64,000 nucleotides of DNA from Hydrogenophilus sp. (GCA_020725265.1 DYFK01000002.1:1-64000), one strand, 5' to 3'; positions 24,811 to 35,159 are shown, counted from the first letter of the stretch. Made by a program: numbers and translations. The notes: generated by a model from the sequence alone, not told the origin.

Positions 24811-25652
24811 GACAGTTCCCGATGCCGGACCAGAACCTGCTGGCTGCCCTGGAAATACGTGGCCAGGGTTTCCGCGAAATAGACCGACCGGTGCTGGCCA
24901 CCGGTGCAACCGAGCGCGACCGTGAAATAGCTGCGGTTGTCCTCGATGTAGGTGGGCAGCCACTTCTCCAGCCAGGCGCGGATGTCGGCGAGCATGTCCA
25001 GCACCGGCGGCTGGGCGCGCAGGAATTCGATCACCGGCGCGTCGCGCCCGGTCAGCGGCCGTAGCGCCAGGTCGTAATGGGGATTGGGCAGGCAACGCAC
25101 GTCGAACACCAGATCGGCGTCCAGCGGCACGCCATGCTTGAAGCCGAACGACTCGAACACCAGCGTGAAGCTGGCGTTGCTCAGTTCCAGGAATTCACGC
25201 ACCCAGGCGCGCAGCGCGTTGGCCGACAGGTCGCTGGTATCGATGCGATGACCGATGGCGGTGATGCGCGACAGCAGTTCGCGCTCGGCGCGGATGCATT
25301 CCTCCAGCGAGCGTTCGCCGGTCGCCAGCGGGTGCCGGCGCCGGGTCTCCGAGAAACGCCGCACCAGGGCGTCGTCCTTGGCGGTCAGGAAAATGACGCG
25401 CGGTTCCGACCCCAGCGCGCCATGGCGGCGCAACCGCTCCAGGCTTTCCGGCAGTTCCGGCAGGCCGGCGCCGCTGCGCGCGTCGATGCTCACCGCGACC
25501 TCGCGGGCGCCGGCGGTGCGCAGAAAGGCGACGGTTTCCACCAGCAGGCCGGCCGGCAGGTTGTCGACGCAGTAATAACCGGCATCCTCCAGCACCTTCA
25601 GGGCGACGCTCTTGCCGGAACCGGACAGGCCGCTGATGACGACCAGGCGCAT
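24807..25652 (-). CDS. rapZ: RNase adaptor / nucleotide-binding protein RapZ
   Basis: A 281-residue cytoplasmic protein of the YvcJ/RapZ family. Walker A GLSGSGKS is at residues 8-15, GYYCVDNLP follows, and the C-terminus has [31 protein letters not shown] and QHRSV. In E. coli RapZ delivers sRNA GlmZ to RNase E to tune amino-sugar synthesis; in betaproteobacteria the target is less clear. It lies directly after hprK (2-bp gap) in the PTS-Ntr block. Confidence 0.96.
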   Translation of the reverse strand: MRLVVISGLSGSGKSVALKVLEDAGYYCVDNLPAGLLVETVAFLRTAGAREVAVSIDARSGAGLPELPESLERLRRHGALGSEPRVIFLTAKDDALVRRFSETRRRHPLATGERSLEECIRAERELLSRITAIGHRIDTSDLSANALRAWVREFLELSNASFTLVFESFGFKHGVPLDADLVFDVRCLPNPHYDLALRPLTGRDAPVIEFLRAQPPVLDMLADIRAWLEKWLPTYIEDNRSYFTVALGCTGGQHRSVYFAETLATYFQGSQQVLVRHRELS

Positions 25653-25654
25653 GC

Positions 25655-26656
25655 TCAGTCTTCTTCTTCCGAGGCGGCGATGGCCGCGCGCTGACGATCC
25701 GCGAATTCCAGCGACGGGTTGAAGCCGCGCAGCTTGAGGATGTGGTTGCGCACCGCCACCTCGACCAGCACCGCCAGGTTGCGGCCGACCGCCACCGGAA
25801 TGCGTACTTCCGGGATTTCCACGCCGAGGATGTCGCGGTTGCGCGCGTGCATGACCAGACGATCGACCTCGTCCCATTTTTCGGCCGGGGTCAGGTGGAT
25901 GATGAGCTTGAGATTCTTCTTCTGCTTGACCGCCGTCTCGCCGAACAACCGGCGGATGTTGAGCACGCCCAGGCCGCGCACTTCCATGAAATCCTGTAAC
26001 AGGGTCGGACAGCGGCCCTCCAGGGTATCGGGCGAGACCGCGAACAGTTCGAGCACGTCGTCGGCGACCAGGCGATGACCGCGGGTGATCAGTTCCAGCG
26101 CCAGTTCGCTCTTGCCCACCGCCGGATCGCCGGTGATCAGCACGCCCAGGCCGGACACTTCCAGGAAGACGCCGTGCATGGCCGTCGATGGCGCCAGCGC
26201 CTGGGTCATGACGTGGGCGAGCACGCGCATCAGGAACGGGCTCTGCTCCGGCGACAGGAACAAGGGCGTGTTGGTGCGCTCGGCCTCGGCGCGCATCGGC
26301 TCCGGCACCTCCTCGTTGTTGGCGACGACGACGGCGGCGATCTCGGTGGCGTACAGGTTCTGGATGGCCTGGCGCATGGCCGCTTCCGGCAGGCCGCGCA
26401 GATAGTCCATCTCGGCGCAGCCCAGCACCTGGATGCGGTTGGGATGAACGAAATTGAGATGGCCGATCAGGGCCAGCGTCGGTTTCTGGATGGTGTCGGA
26501 GGTCAGCAGCCGGCCGCCACCGCCGTGTCCGGCGATCCAGGTCAGTTGCAGGCGGTCGCCGGCGTGGCGGAACAGTTCGCCGACCGTGACCTGATGCTGG
26601 GTTACCGTCGCCGGATCGCCAGCCGGCGCGGCCGGTTCCGGATTCAGGGGGTCCAT
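25655..26656 (-). CDS. hprK: HPr kinase/phosphorylase
   Basis: A 333-residue protein. HprK phosphorylates and dephosphorylates Ser46 of HPr, linking carbon status to PTS-Ntr. The Walker A loop is [14 protein letters not shown], followed by LVADDV, the signature [16 protein letters not shown] and DRLVMHARN. The N-terminal domain has MDYLRGLP. It overlaps ptsN by 13 bp and is followed by rapZ. Confidence 0.96.
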   Translation of the reverse strand: MDPLNPEPAAPAGDPATVTQHQVTVGELFRHAGDRLQLTWIAGHGGGGRLLTSDTIQKPTLALIGHLNFVHPNRIQVLGCAEMDYLRGLPEAAMRQAIQNLYATEIAAVVVANNEEVPEPMRAEAERTNTPLFLSPEQSPFLMRVLAHVMTQALAPSTAMHGVFLEVSGLGVLITGDPAVGKSELALELITRGHRLVADDVLELFAVSPDTLEGRCPTLLQDFMEVRGLGVLNIRRLFGETAVKQKKNLKLIIHLTPAEKWDEVDRLVMHARNRDILGVEIPEVRIPVAVGRNLAVLVEVAVRNHILKLRGFNPSLEFADRQRAAIAASEEED

Positions 26657-27108
26657 TCGGTGATCAGGCGGCGCAACGCGTCGGCGTCCGGAGCCGATCG
26701 CAGACGGGCGCGGAAGCCCTCGTCGGAAAACATCGCGGCCAGTTCGCCCAGGATGCGCAGATGAACATCGGTGGCGGCCGCCGGCGCCAGCAGGATGAAC
26801 AGCAGATCGACCGGCTGGCTGTCGGGCGCGTCGAAATCGATCGGCGTTTTCAGGCGGATGAAGGCGCAGGCGGTTTCCTGGAGATGCTTGATGCGCCCAT
26901 GCGGAATCGCGATGCCATAGCCCAGCGCGGTGGAGCCCAGTTTCTCACGCGAGAACAGGCTCTCGAACACCTCCACCGCCGGTACGTCGTGACTCTTCTG
27001 AAACAGCTGGCCGGCCTGTTCGAACAGGCGTTTCTTGCTGGTGGTCTCGCAGTCGGCCAGAACGTTCTCCGGCCGGAGCAAAGGGGAAACAAGATTCATG
27101 ATGGGCAT
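26644..27108 (-). CDS. ptsN: PTS IIA-like nitrogen-regulatory protein PtsN
   Basis: A 151- to 154-residue EIIA-Ntr protein. [11 protein letters not shown] holds the phospho-acceptor His (residue 70 from the first ATG). PtsN takes phosphate from NPr in the PTS-Ntr relay and controls potassium and nitrogen functions by binding partner proteins. Two ATGs (27108 and 27099) are possible; MNLVSPLL at 27099 is closer to relatives, and neither has a clear ribosome site. Confidence 0.95.
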   Translation of the reverse strand: MPIMNLVSPLLRPENVLADCETTSKKRLFEQAGQLFQKSHDVPAVEVFESLFSREKLGSTALGYGIAIPHGRIKHLQETACAFIRLKTPIDFDAPDSQPVDLLFILLAPAAATDVHLRILGELAAMFSDEGFRARLRSAPDADALRRLITEWTP

Positions 27109-27115
27109 CCGGTGC

Positions 27116-27134
27116 CCCGGCCCGGTGGGCCGGG
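27116..27134. terminator. Perfect GC hairpin between hpf and ptsN
   Basis: CCCGGCCC (27116-27123), a 3-base loop, and GGGCCGGG (27127-27134) make an 8-bp perfect stem. There is no following T run on either strand, so it is more likely an attenuating or mRNA-protecting hairpin than an intrinsic terminator. Confidence 0.4.
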
Positions 27135-27147
27135 CGGGGTTAACGGA

Positions 27148-27480
27148 TCATTCGAGTTCGGCGCTCTGACGCTTGACGCCACCGGATTCACGGTGGACAT
27201 CGCCGCTCTTTTCCTTGTGCTTGACGACCTGACGGTCGAGCTTGTCGGCGAGCGCGTCGATGGCGGCGTACATGTCGGCATCGACGGCCTCGACGAAGAT
27301 GTCCTTGCCGCGCACGTGCAGGTTCACTTCCGCCTTGTGCTTGAGTTTCTCGACGGCGAGGATCACGGTCACGTCGATGACCTGATCGAAGTGCCGGGTG
27401 ATGCGAGCCATTTTTTCTTCCACATAACCCCGGATGGCGGGGGTCACTTCGAGGTGGTGACCAGTGATGGTGAGGTTCAT
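27148..27480 (-). CDS. hpf: Ribosome hibernation promoting factor (HPF/RaiA)
   Basis: A 110-residue protein starting MNLTITGHHLEVTPAIRGYV, the standard start of short HPF. It binds the decoding site of 30S subunits and favours inactive 100S or hibernating ribosomes in stationary phase. DIFVEAVDADMYAAIDAL and LDRQVVKHKEK are family features. It is encoded right after rpoN, a conserved order in proteobacteria. Confidence 0.95.
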   Translation of the reverse strand: MNLTITGHHLEVTPAIRGYVEEKMARITRHFDQVIDVTVILAVEKLKHKAEVNLHVRGKDIFVEAVDADMYAAIDALADKLDRQVVKHKEKSGDVHRESGGVKRQSAELE

Positions 27481-27509
27481 AAACAGGCTCCTAGAGTGTT
27501 ATGCGCGCG

Positions 27510-28928
27510 TCAGATCGACTTGCGCTGGTTGGCGGGAGGGATGTTCATCAGCTCCCGGTATTTGGCGACGGTGCGCCGGGCGACGACGAACCCCTGCTTG
27601 CCCAACAGTTCCGCGATGGTGTTGTCGGACAGGGGCTTGGCGCGGTTCTCGGCGTCGATGAACTGACGGATCAGGGCCCGGATGGCGGTGCTGGAAGTGG
27701 CGCCGCCTTCCTCCGTGGCCAGCGAACTGCCGAAGAAGTACTTGAATTCGAACAGTCCGCGCGGCGTCATCATGTACTTCTGGGTGGTGACCCGCGAGAT
27801 GGTGGATTCGTGCAGTTCCACGGTATCGGCGATTTCCTTCAGGGTCAGCGGCCGCATCGCGACCTCGCCGTGCTCGAAGAACATGCGCTGGCGGTCGACG
27901 ATGGCCTGGGACACTTTCAGGATAGTCTCGAATCGCTGCTGCACGTTCTTGATCAGCCAGCGCGCTTCCTGCAACTGGGCACCGAGCGAAGCGCCGCCTT
28001 CGCGGTTGCCGCGCAGGATGCCGGCGTACAGCTCATTGATGCGCAGCTTGGGCACGGCTTCCGGATTCAGGCTGCTGACCCACAGGCCCTTGATCTTGCG
28101 CACGAACACGTCCGGCGTCACGTAGCGGGTGTCGAGCGGCGCGAACGCGGCGCCCGGGCGCGGATTCAGCGAGGTGATGAGCTGGCGCAACTGGATGAAC
28201 TCGGGGTCGGCAAGGTTGAGCAGCTTCTTGAGCTTGCCGTATTCGCGATCCGCCAGCAGGTTGAGATGCTGGCGGACCAGGATCTGGGCGGCATCCAGGA
28301 ACGGGGTATCGCCCGGCAACGCGCGCAGCTGCAACCACAGGCATTCGCCCAGGTCGCGCGCGCCGACGCCGGCCGGGTCCAGGCTCTGGATCAGCTTGAG
28401 GGCGGTTTCCAGCTCCAGCGGGTCGAGCTCCATCTCGGCCGGGAACAGTTCGGCCAGCTCGTCGATCGGGGTGTTCAGATAGCCATCGTCGTCCAGCCCC
28501 TCGACCAGGAGTTCGGCAAGCTGCCGGTCGCGCGCCGACATCGGCGTCAGCGACAACTGGTCGAGCAGGTGCCGGCGCAGGTTGTCATGGCTGGCGTCGG
28601 CCTGCTGGAAGTCGCGGTCCTCGTCGTCGTCACCCCCGCTCCCCTGGGAGACCACGACCTGACGATCTCCCCAGGCCATTTCGTCGTAGACCTCGTCCCG
28701 TTCGTTGCGGGGTTCCTCGGCGCCGGACGCCGCGGGCTCGGCGGCCGAAGCCGGCCCATCGAAGCGATCCTCGCCATCGGCCCGTTCCAGCAACGGGTTG
28801 TCCTGCAGCATCTGCGAGATCTCCTGACTCAGCTCCAATGTGGAAAGCTGCAACAGACGGATCGATTGCTGTAGCTGGGGCGTGAGGGTGAGCTGCTGAT
28901 GCAGCTTGAGCTGAAGGCTCTGCTTCAT
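27510..28928 (-). CDS. rpoN: RNA polymerase sigma-54 factor RpoN
   Basis: A 472-residue protein with the Gln-rich activator-binding N-terminus (SLQLKLHQQLTLTPQLQQSI), an acidic linker, the core-binding domain, a helix-turn-helix region, and the RpoN box ARRTVAKYREL near the C-terminus. It directs RNA polymerase to -24/-12 promoters that need an enhancer ATPase. In organisms with XrtA loci, exopolysaccharide genes can depend on sigma-54, but no clear -24/-12 element was seen in this window. Confidence 0.97.
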   Translation of the reverse strand: MKQSLQLKLHQQLTLTPQLQQSIRLLQLSTLELSQEISQMLQDNPLLERADGEDRFDGPASAAEPAASGAEEPRNERDEVYDEMAWGDRQVVVSQGSGGDDDEDRDFQQADASHDNLRRHLLDQLSLTPMSARDRQLAELLVEGLDDDGYLNTPIDELAELFPAEMELDPLELETALKLIQSLDPAGVGARDLGECLWLQLRALPGDTPFLDAAQILVRQHLNLLADREYGKLKKLLNLADPEFIQLRQLITSLNPRPGAAFAPLDTRYVTPDVFVRKIKGLWVSSLNPEAVPKLRINELYAGILRGNREGGASLGAQLQEARWLIKNVQQRFETILKVSQAIVDRQRMFFEHGEVAMRPLTLKEIADTVELHESTISRVTTQKYMMTPRGLFEFKYFFGSSLATEEGGATSSTAIRALIRQFIDAENRAKPLSDNTIAELLGKQGFVVARRTVAKYRELMNIPPANQRKSI

Positions 28929-28975
28929 GGGTGAAGCGAAGAAGGCACGATCGATACGATATGGAAGGGGGGAGG

Positions 28976-29698
28976 TCAGAGCCGGAAATGCTCTCCGAGA
29001 TAAACCTTGCGGACGGCCTCATTATAAATGATTTCGTCCGGGGTCCCGGCGGCCATGACCTGACCTTCGTTGAGGATGTAGGCACGGTTGCAGATGCCCA
29101 GGGTTTCGCGCACGTTGTGGTCGGTGATCAGCACGCCGATGTCGCGCTCGGTCAGGAAGCCGACGATTTTCTGGATGTCGATGACCGAGATCGGGTCGAT
29201 GCCGGCGAATGGTTCGTCGAGCAGGATGAAACGTGGCGAGGTCGCCAGCGCCCGGGCGATCTCCACCCGCCGGCGTTCACCGCCGGACAGGCCGGCCGCC
29301 GGCGCGTCGCGCAGGTGCGTGATGTGCAGATCCTCCAGCAGCATGTCCAGCCGCCGGTCGACCTCCGCCTCGTCATGGCCTTGCAGTTCAAGCATCGCCG
29401 CGATGTTGTCGGCGACGCTGAGGCGACGAAAGATGGAGGCTTCCTGTGGCAGGTAGGACAACCCCAGCCGGGAACGCTTGTAGACCGGCAACCGGGTGAT
29501 GTCGGTGTCGTCCAGCCGGATTTGCCCGGCATCGGCGCGCACCAGACCGACCAGCATGTAGAAGCAGGTCGTCTTGCCGGCGCCGTTGGGGCCGAGCAGG
29601 CCGACCACCTCGCCGCTGGACACCTGGATCGAAGCGTCGGCGACGACCTGGCGCTTCTTGTAGCGTTTCGCCAGTTTTTCGGCGTTCAGCGTGCTCAC
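28976..29698 (-). CDS. lptB: LPS export ABC transporter ATPase LptB
   Basis: A 240-residue ABC ATPase with Walker [18 protein letters not shown], the Q-loop LPQEASIF, signature [15 protein letters not shown] and Walker [13 protein letters not shown]. It powers LPS extraction from the inner membrane with LptF/G and the LptC-LptA bridge. Its start overlaps the lptA stop, and rpoN follows. Confidence 0.97.
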   Translation of the reverse strand: MSTLNAEKLAKRYKKRQVVADASIQVSSGEVVGLLGPNGAGKTTCFYMLVGLVRADAGQIRLDDTDITRLPVYKRSRLGLSYLPQEASIFRRLSVADNIAAMLELQGHDEAEVDRRLDMLLEDLHITHLRDAPAAGLSGGERRRVEIARALATSPRFILLDEPFAGIDPISVIDIQKIVGFLTERDIGVLITDHNVRETLGICNRAYILNEGQVMAAGTPDEIIYNEAVRKVYLGEHFRL

Positions 29699-30225
29699 GG
29701 CTGGCCGGTCCGGGATTTCGGCTGGATGATCGCGCGGACTCGCCCCGGCGCGCCGTCGATGCCGCCCTGGGCCTGATAGAACTCGGTGGCGCCGTCATAG
29801 GAGATCAGGTTGCCGCGCAGATCCTCGTCACCGCGCTTGAGACGGGCGTTGCCGGTCAGGCGCAGCTTGTCGGCGCGGCCGTCGTATTCGATGCGGTCGG
29901 CCCAGCCCTCGGCGTATTCCGGGCGCCCTTCCAGCTTCTGCCGGAAATAGACCTGGCTGCCGCGCGCGTCGCCGAACGAAAAACCCTCGGCATCCTGGCG
30001 CACCTCGATGCGATCGGCGGTAAGCATCATGGTGCCCTGGCTCAATACCACCTTGCCCTCGTAGACGGCGACCTTGCGGTTGTCATCGACGCGCACGCTG
30101 TTGGCCTCGATCAGCACCGGTTTGTCGCGGTCGGCGCGTTCGGCCAGGGCCGGCGCGGCCAGGCCGAGCCCAAGCGCGAGCGCGGCCGCCAACCACCGAC
30201 CGGGACGTTCAATGAGTTCGGTCAT
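29695..30225 (-). CDS. lptA: LPS transport periplasmic protein LptA
   Basis: A 176-residue exported protein: signal peptide to about residue 28 ([11 protein letters not shown]). The mature part is an OstA-like beta-jellyroll ([47 protein letters not shown]). LptA forms the periplasmic bridge carrying LPS to LptD. It overlaps lptC by 17 bp and lptB by 4 bp. Confidence 0.93.
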   Translation of the reverse strand: MTELIERPGRWLAAALALGLGLAAPALAERADRDKPVLIEANSVRVDDNRKVAVYEGKVVLSQGTMMLTADRIEVRQDAEGFSFGDARGSQVYFRQKLEGRPEYAEGWADRIEYDGRADKLRLTGNARLKRGDEDLRGNLISYDGATEFYQAQGGIDGAPGRVRAIIQPKSRTGQP

Positions 30226-30781
30226 AGGTCCCCCGCACGCCCCCCCCCAGCGAAAGCACGCCGGCCTTGCCATCGGCGAACAGGGTACTGGCGGTGATGG
30301 TTGAATTGCCCTGCCGGAAGACCACGCCCTTGTCGGTGCGCATGACGCGTTCGTCGGGGGTGACGTGCAGGTATTCGGTTTCCATCGTGATCGGCTCCCG
30401 CCCCGCCTGGGACCGGCGGGATACATGAACCTGATCCATGAAATGGACATGGCGCCGGTCGGCGGACAGCAGCGCCCGGCGGGCGCGTACGTCGACCGGA
30501 TCGAGCGGATCGGTGGACACGAAAACGGGGTTGTCGAGCACGGTGGTGTCGTCGTCCATGTAGTGGGTCATGCGTTCCGCCGCCAGACGATGGCGGGGCT
30601 CGCCCCGGACATCGAAGGCCAGGGCATCGAAGCGTTCGACCACGTAATCGGGGTCGTGGCCGAAACCGGCATTGTCGACGATGTTCGGGCGGACGCCGAC
30701 GAGATTCAACCAGAAGCCGAGCAGCGCCAGCAACGCCGCCAGCGCCAGCGGCGGCCAATGGATGTGGTGGCCGCCGATCAT
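30209..30781 (-). CDS. lptC: LPS export system protein LptC
   Basis: A 190-residue protein with one N-terminal membrane helix (PPLALAALLALLGFWLNLVG) and a periplasmic beta-jellyroll (DPDYVVERFDALAFDVRGEP, LAAERMTHYMDDDTTVLDNP). LptC receives LPS from the LptBFG complex and hands it to LptA. The ATG at 30781 overlaps the kdsC stop (ATGA). Confidence 0.9.
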   Translation of the reverse strand: MIGGHHIHWPPLALAALLALLGFWLNLVGVRPNIVDNAGFGHDPDYVVERFDALAFDVRGEPRHRLAAERMTHYMDDDTTVLDNPVFVSTDPLDPVDVRARRALLSADRRHVHFMDQVHVSRRSQAGREPITMETEYLHVTPDERVMRTDKGVVFRQGNSTITASTLFADGKAGVLSLGGGVRGTYDRTH

Positions 30782-31311
30782 CGGTCGTAGCGCGCCAGCA
30801 ACCCGGCCCAGCGATCCTGGGCGCGCAGCAGCAGTTCGCAGGCTTCGCGGGCGGCGCCACGCCCGGCCGGAGCGCGGGTGATGACGTGGCAACGGGCCAG
30901 CACTTCCGCGGGCGCGTCGGGTACGGTGATGGCCAGACCACAGCGGTTGAGCACCGGCAGATCGACCAGATCGTCGCCCATGTAGGCAATCTGGTCGGGC
31001 GCCAGGCCGGTGTCGGCGAGTAGGCGGTCGAACGCCTCCAGCTTGTCCTCGGCGCCCTGGTGGACGTGTTCGATGCCCAGGTTGAGCGCGCGCAGCGGCA
31101 CCACACGGGAAGTCCGGCCGGTGATGATGGCGACCTCGATGCCGCCGGCGCGCAGCATCTTGATGCCGTGGCCGTCGCGCGAGTGGAAGGCCTTGTATTC
31201 CTGGCCATCGTCGCCGTAGAACAGGCTGCCGTCGGTGAGCACGCCATCGACGTCGAACACCAGCATGCGCACGGCGCGCGCGCGCGCCAGCAGATCCGGT
31301 GACAGGTTCAT
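30778..31311 (-). CDS. kdsC: 3-deoxy-D-manno-octulosonate-8-phosphate phosphatase KdsC
   Basis: A 177-residue HAD phosphatase that makes free Kdo for LPS core. Catalytic FDVDGVLTDG is at residues 19-28, followed by FHSRDGHGIKML, ITGRTS and MGDDLVDLPVL. Length and lack of a cap domain are typical. It overlaps kdsD and lptC, so Kdo synthesis and LPS transport are one operon. Confidence 0.96.
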   Translation of the reverse strand: MNLSPDLLARARAVRMLVFDVDGVLTDGSLFYGDDGQEYKAFHSRDGHGIKMLRAGGIEVAIITGRTSRVVPLRALNLGIEHVHQGAEDKLEAFDRLLADTGLAPDQIAYMGDDLVDLPVLNRCGLAITVPDAPAEVLARCHVITRAPAGRGAAREACELLLRAQDRWAGLLARYDR

Positions 31312-32297
31312 ACCACCCCCGCGCGCATCAGATCGTGCATGTTCAGGGCGCCGACCAGGCGGCCGTCGGCATCCACCGCGAGCAGGCCGTTGACCTTGTG
31401 CTCCTCCATCACCCGAGCCGCCTCGGCGGCCAGCGCGCCGGCGGCGATGGTGCGCGGGCCGGTCTTCATGACCTCGGCGATGCGCGCGGCGCGCACGTCG
31501 ATGTCGCGATCGAGCAGGCGGCGCAGATCGCCGTCGGTGAAGATGCCGGCCAGACGGCCGCCGGCGTCGACGATGGCGGTCATGCCCAGGCCCTTGCGGG
31601 TCATTTCCAGCAACGCATCCTTGAGACTGGCGCCGAGGTCGACCACCGGCAGCGCGTCGCCCTGGTGCATCACGTCATGCACATGCACGAGCAGGCGCCG
31701 GCCCAGGCTGCCACCCGGATGGGTACGGGCGAAGTCCTCGGCGGTGAAGCCGCGCGCGTGCAGCGTGGCCACCGCCAGCGCGTCGCCGAGCGCGAGCGAG
31801 GCGGTGGTGCTGGCGGTCGGCGCCAGATTGAGGGGACAGGCTTCCTGGGCGACGCCGGCGTCGAGATGGATGTCGGCCTCGCGCGCCAGGGTCGAGGCCG
31901 GGTTGCCGGTCATCGCGATCAGCCGGGCGCCGCGCCGCTTGATCAACGGCACGATGCCGGCGATCTCGGCGCTTTCGCCGGAATTGGACAGGGCGATGAC
32001 AACGTCGTCACCGGTGATCATGCCGAGGTCGCCATGGCTGGCCTCGGCCGGATGCATGAAGAAGGCGGGCGTGCCGGTGCTGGCCAGGGTGGCGGCGATC
32101 TTGCCGCCGACATGACCGGACTTGCCCATGCCGGTGACGACGACGCGACCACGACAGGCAAGCAGGGCCTCGACCGCGCCCAGGAAGGTGGCGTCGACGC
32201 GGCCGGCCAGACTGGCGACCGCGGCGGCCTCGATCTCGAGGGTCCGACGCGCCAGATCGAGTATGGCCTCGGGAGCGGAAGCGATGGGCGATGTCAT
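31308..32297 (-). CDS. kdsD: D-arabinose-5-phosphate isomerase KdsD
   Basis: A 329-residue cytoplasmic enzyme interconverting ribulose-5-phosphate and arabinose-5-phosphate, the first step to Kdo. The SIS domain shows VVVTGMGKSGHVGGKIAATL and ALSNSGESAEI; two CBS motifs follow (LGMTAIVDAGGRLAGIFTDG, KVNGLLAVDADGRLVG). I prefer the ATG at 32297 to one at 32318. It is divergent from the Kef-type gene, with 42 bp between. Confidence 0.95.
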   Translation of the reverse strand: MTSPIASAPEAILDLARRTLEIEAAAVASLAGRVDATFLGAVEALLACRGRVVVTGMGKSGHVGGKIAATLASTGTPAFFMHPAEASHGDLGMITGDDVVIALSNSGESAEIAGIVPLIKRRGARLIAMTGNPASTLAREADIHLDAGVAQEACPLNLAPTASTTASLALGDALAVATLHARGFTAEDFARTHPGGSLGRRLLVHVHDVMHQGDALPVVDLGASLKDALLEMTRKGLGMTAIVDAGGRLAGIFTDGDLRRLLDRDIDVRAARIAEVMKTGPRTIAAGALAAEAARVMEEHKVNGLLAVDADGRLVGALNMHDLMRAGVV

Positions 32298-32339
32298 AAT
32301 CGGCGAAAGTATAGCCATTCAGTCCAAGCCGCTCTAGCG

Positions 32340-34307
32340 ATGCCGTCCGCCCTGGAACTCACCCTCATCCTGCTCGCCAGCGGCGTCGTCGCCGTGGCCG
32401 CGCTCAAGGCGCTCGGTCTGCCCGGCCTGCTCGGCTACGTTCTCATCGGCATCGGCCTGAGCCCGTTCCTGCATGGCACCGACGCGGAATCGCCCACCGC
32501 CCACCATCTCGCCGAATTCGGCGTGGTGTTCCTGATGTTCTCGATCGGTCTGGAGTTCTCGCTGGCGCGCCTGAAGACCATGCGCCGGCTGGTATTCGGG
32601 CTGGGCGGTCTTCAGGTCGGCCTGACCATGCTCATCGTCATGGTCCTGGCGCAAGCGCTTGGCCTGTCGTGGGAAGCAGGCCTGGCCCTGGGCGGTGTGC
32701 TGGCGATGTCGTCGACCGCGATCGTCAGCAAGCTGCTGTCCGAACGCGACGAGCTCGACAGCGAGCACGGCCGGCCCATTCTGGGTGTGCTGCTGTTCCA
32801 GGATCTGGCGGTGGCGCCGCTGATCATCTTCGTGCCGGCGCTGGCCAAGAGCGCCGGACTCGGCGAGGCATTGCTGCTCGCCTCGGTGAAGGCCGTGCTG
32901 GCGCTGGCGCTGATCCTGGTGGTCGGCCAGAAACTGATCCGGCCCTGGTTCCACCTGATCGCGCGCGCGAAATCCAGCGAATTGTTCATGCTCAACGTAC
33001 TGCTGGTCACGCTCGGCCTCGCCTACGTCACCGACCACGCCGGCCTGTCACTGGCGCTCGGCGCCTTCCTGGCCGGCGTGCTGATCGCGGAAACCGAATA
33101 CCGCTATCAGGTGGAAGCCGACATCCGGCCGTTCCGCGACGTGCTCATGGGCCTGTTCTTCGTCACCGTCGGCCTGATGCTCGACCTTGGCGCGGTCGCC
33201 CGCCACTGGGACAAGATTCTCGCCCTGCTGGCCGCGCTGATCGCCGGCAAGTTCCTGGTGGTCGCCCTGCTCGCCCGGTTGTTCACCGGCCACCCGCCTT
33301 CGGTGGCGCGGGTCGGCTTCGGCCTCGCGCAGGCCGGCGAATTCGGTCTGGTCCTGCTGGCGCTCGCGCTCGGCAACCGTCTGATCGACGGTGACCAGCA
33401 CCAGATCGTGCTCGCCGCCATGATCCTGTCGATGCTGGTCGCGCCGCTGCTGATCCTGGCGGGTGACCGCCTGGCCCACGCGCTGGAAGGTGGCGCCTGG
33501 GTCGAACAGGCGCGCGGCGTGCATGAAATCGCGGCGCGCGCGTTTGGCATCCAGAAGCACGTCATCCTGTGCGGTTACGGGCGCAGCGGCCAGAGCCTGG
33601 CGCGCCTGCTGGCATCGGAACAGGTGCCGTTCATCGCCCTCGACCACGATCCGCGCCGGGTACGCGCCGCCGGCCAGGCCGGCGATGCCGTGGTGTTCGG
33701 TGATTCGACCCGTGCCGAAGTGTTGATGGCGGCCGGCGTGCACCGCGCCCGCGCGGTCGTGATCAGCTTCGCGCACACCCCCTCCGCGCTCAAGATCGTC
33801 GCCGCCGTGCGCCAGTTGCGTCCGGACGCGCCGGTCATCGTGCGCACCGTCGACGACAACGATCTCGATCGCCTGCGCGAGGCCGGTGCCAGCGAGGTGG
33901 TGCCGGAAGTGATGGAAGGCGCGCTGATGCTGGCCTCGCAGACCATGCTGATGGTCGGCGTGCCGCTGACGCGCGTGCTCAAGCGCATCCGCCAGACCCG
34001 GGAAGCACGCTACGGCGCGATGCGCGGCTATTTCCGCGGCCTCACCGACGAAACCGAGGACGAAACCGGCGGCGAGCGCCTGAATTCGTTGCTGATCGAA
34101 CCGGCCCTGCGCGGCAACGGCAGGACGCTGGGCGAACTGGCGTTGGAAAGATACGGCGTCACCGTGGTTGGCGTACGCCGTCCGGGTGGCCAGACCGGCC
34201 TCGACGCCCCCGGCGCGGATCTGTGCCTGAAATCCGGCGACATCCTGCTGCTGCGCGGCGTGCCGGATGCGCTGGCAGCCGCCGAGATCGCGCTCGGGAA
34301 GGGCTGA
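32340..34307 (+). CDS. Kef-type cation:proton antiporter (CPA2) with TrkA-N and TrkA-C domains
   Basis: A 655-residue protein. Residues 1-390 hold about 12 membrane helices, with LGGVLAMSSTAIVSKLL and FGLAQAGEFGLVLLALALG typical of the CPA2 family. Next is a Rossmann RCK domain (HVILCGYGRSGQSLARLL, VVFGDSTRAEVLMAAG), and a TrkA-C domain ends the protein (GDILLLRGVPDAL). It probably exports potassium or another cation for protons under control of NAD(H) or a similar ligand. No KefF/G ancillary gene is adjacent. Confidence 0.92.
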   Translation: MPSALELTLILLASGVVAVAALKALGLPGLLGYVLIGIGLSPFLHGTDAESPTAHHLAEFGVVFLMFSIGLEFSLARLKTMRRLVFGLGGLQVGLTMLIVMVLAQALGLSWEAGLALGGVLAMSSTAIVSKLLSERDELDSEHGRPILGVLLFQDLAVAPLIIFVPALAKSAGLGEALLLASVKAVLALALILVVGQKLIRPWFHLIARAKSSELFMLNVLLVTLGLAYVTDHAGLSLALGAFLAGVLIAETEYRYQVEADIRPFRDVLMGLFFVTVGLMLDLGAVARHWDKILALLAALIAGKFLVVALLARLFTGHPPSVARVGFGLAQAGEFGLVLLALALGNRLIDGDQHQIVLAAMILSMLVAPLLILAGDRLAHALEGGAWVEQARGVHEIAARAFGIQKHVILCGYGRSGQSLARLLASEQVPFIALDHDPRRVRAAGQAGDAVVFGDSTRAEVLMAAGVHRARAVVISFAHTPSALKIVAAVRQLRPDAPVIVRTVDDNDLDRLREAGASEVVPEVMEGALMLASQTMLMVGVPLTRVLKRIRQTREARYGAMRGYFRGLTDETEDETGGERLNSLLIEPALRGNGRTLGELALERYGVTVVGVRRPGGQTGLDAPGADLCLKSGDILLLRGVPDALAAAEIALGKG

Positions 34308-34312
34308 ACGGG

Positions 34313-35005
34313 CTAGAACAGCGCGGCGGCGCCGCAGTTCGCCGCGTTGCCGGCCGCGCGCCAGAGCCCGCTGGCGCGGTCATAGCAATGGTCGTCGCGC
34401 GGCGCGCCACCGCCACCGTCGAAATCGCTGAACCGGAACTGGCCGCTGTCGGCCCGGCCGTCATCGATCTTGCGGTCGATTTCGGCCAGCACCTTGGCGG
34501 GGATCTGGTTGCCGGTCTTCAGATTCAGTCTGGGCTGCCCGCCGGAACCCGCGAACTGGGCGTCGTGATGGAGTTTCAACATGGCGCCGTAGGGATTGCG
34601 CGGCCATTCGCCGTTCGGATCGGGCTGGCCGCCGGTGGCGCGGTAATGGCCGGCGATCAGGTTGGCGTGCGACAGATGCACCCAGACCAGCAGGCTTTCC
34701 CGCGCCAGCGGGGTATCGCGCACGAGGCCGTCACCGTTGCCGCCGACCTGATTGTTGACGATGCCGGACAGGTTGGCGTGCGCCAGCCGGCCCGGATAGT
34801 CGCCCGGTTGCGCCTGATAGCGATCCTGGAAGCTGTAGAAAGCGGCGCGGATGCTGTCCATCTGCGAGATCAGATTGCGCGCGCGCGCGCTTTCGATCAG
34901 CTCCTGGCCCTTGAGCACGCCGCCAAGCAGCAGGCCGATGACGACCAGGACGATGGCGAGCTCGATCAGGGTAAAGCCGTGTTGCAAGGAAACGATCCGG
35001 TTCAT
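34313..35005 (-). CDS. Prepilin-type N-terminal cleavage/methylation protein
   Basis: A 230-residue pseudopilin/pilin-like protein. It has a short basic leader ending in Gly, then FTLIELAIVLVVIGLLLGG, the class III prepilin site (cut between G and F, with Glu5). The rest is a globular Gly/Asp-rich domain (SQMDSIRAAFYSFQDRYQAQ, GDYPGRL). No other pilus or type II secretion genes are beside it, so it is an orphan. An in-frame ATG at 35044 would add 13 residues before the leader. Confidence 0.85.
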   Translation of the reverse strand: MNRIVSLQHGFTLIELAIVLVVIGLLLGGVLKGQELIESARARNLISQMDSIRAAFYSFQDRYQAQPGDYPGRLAHANLSGIVNNQVGGNGDGLVRDTPLARESLLVWVHLSHANLIAGHYRATGGQPDPNGEWPRNPYGAMLKLHHDAQFAGSGGQPRLNLKTGNQIPAKVLAEIDRKIDDGRADSGQFRFSDFDGGGGAPRDDHCYDRASGLWRAAGNAANCGAAALF

Positions 35006-35159
35006 GGCGCCGGAGCGAGCAAAAAACGAGCCCCAAAAATCCATCGATCAATCATGGGCTTAGCATCGAACCCCGGGGAACGGATGGCGATTGTTCGACG
35101 GCGGCGTCGAAGTGACGCCAACCCGCGCCATCCACCGGCGGCGATGCGCGTGGCGATCT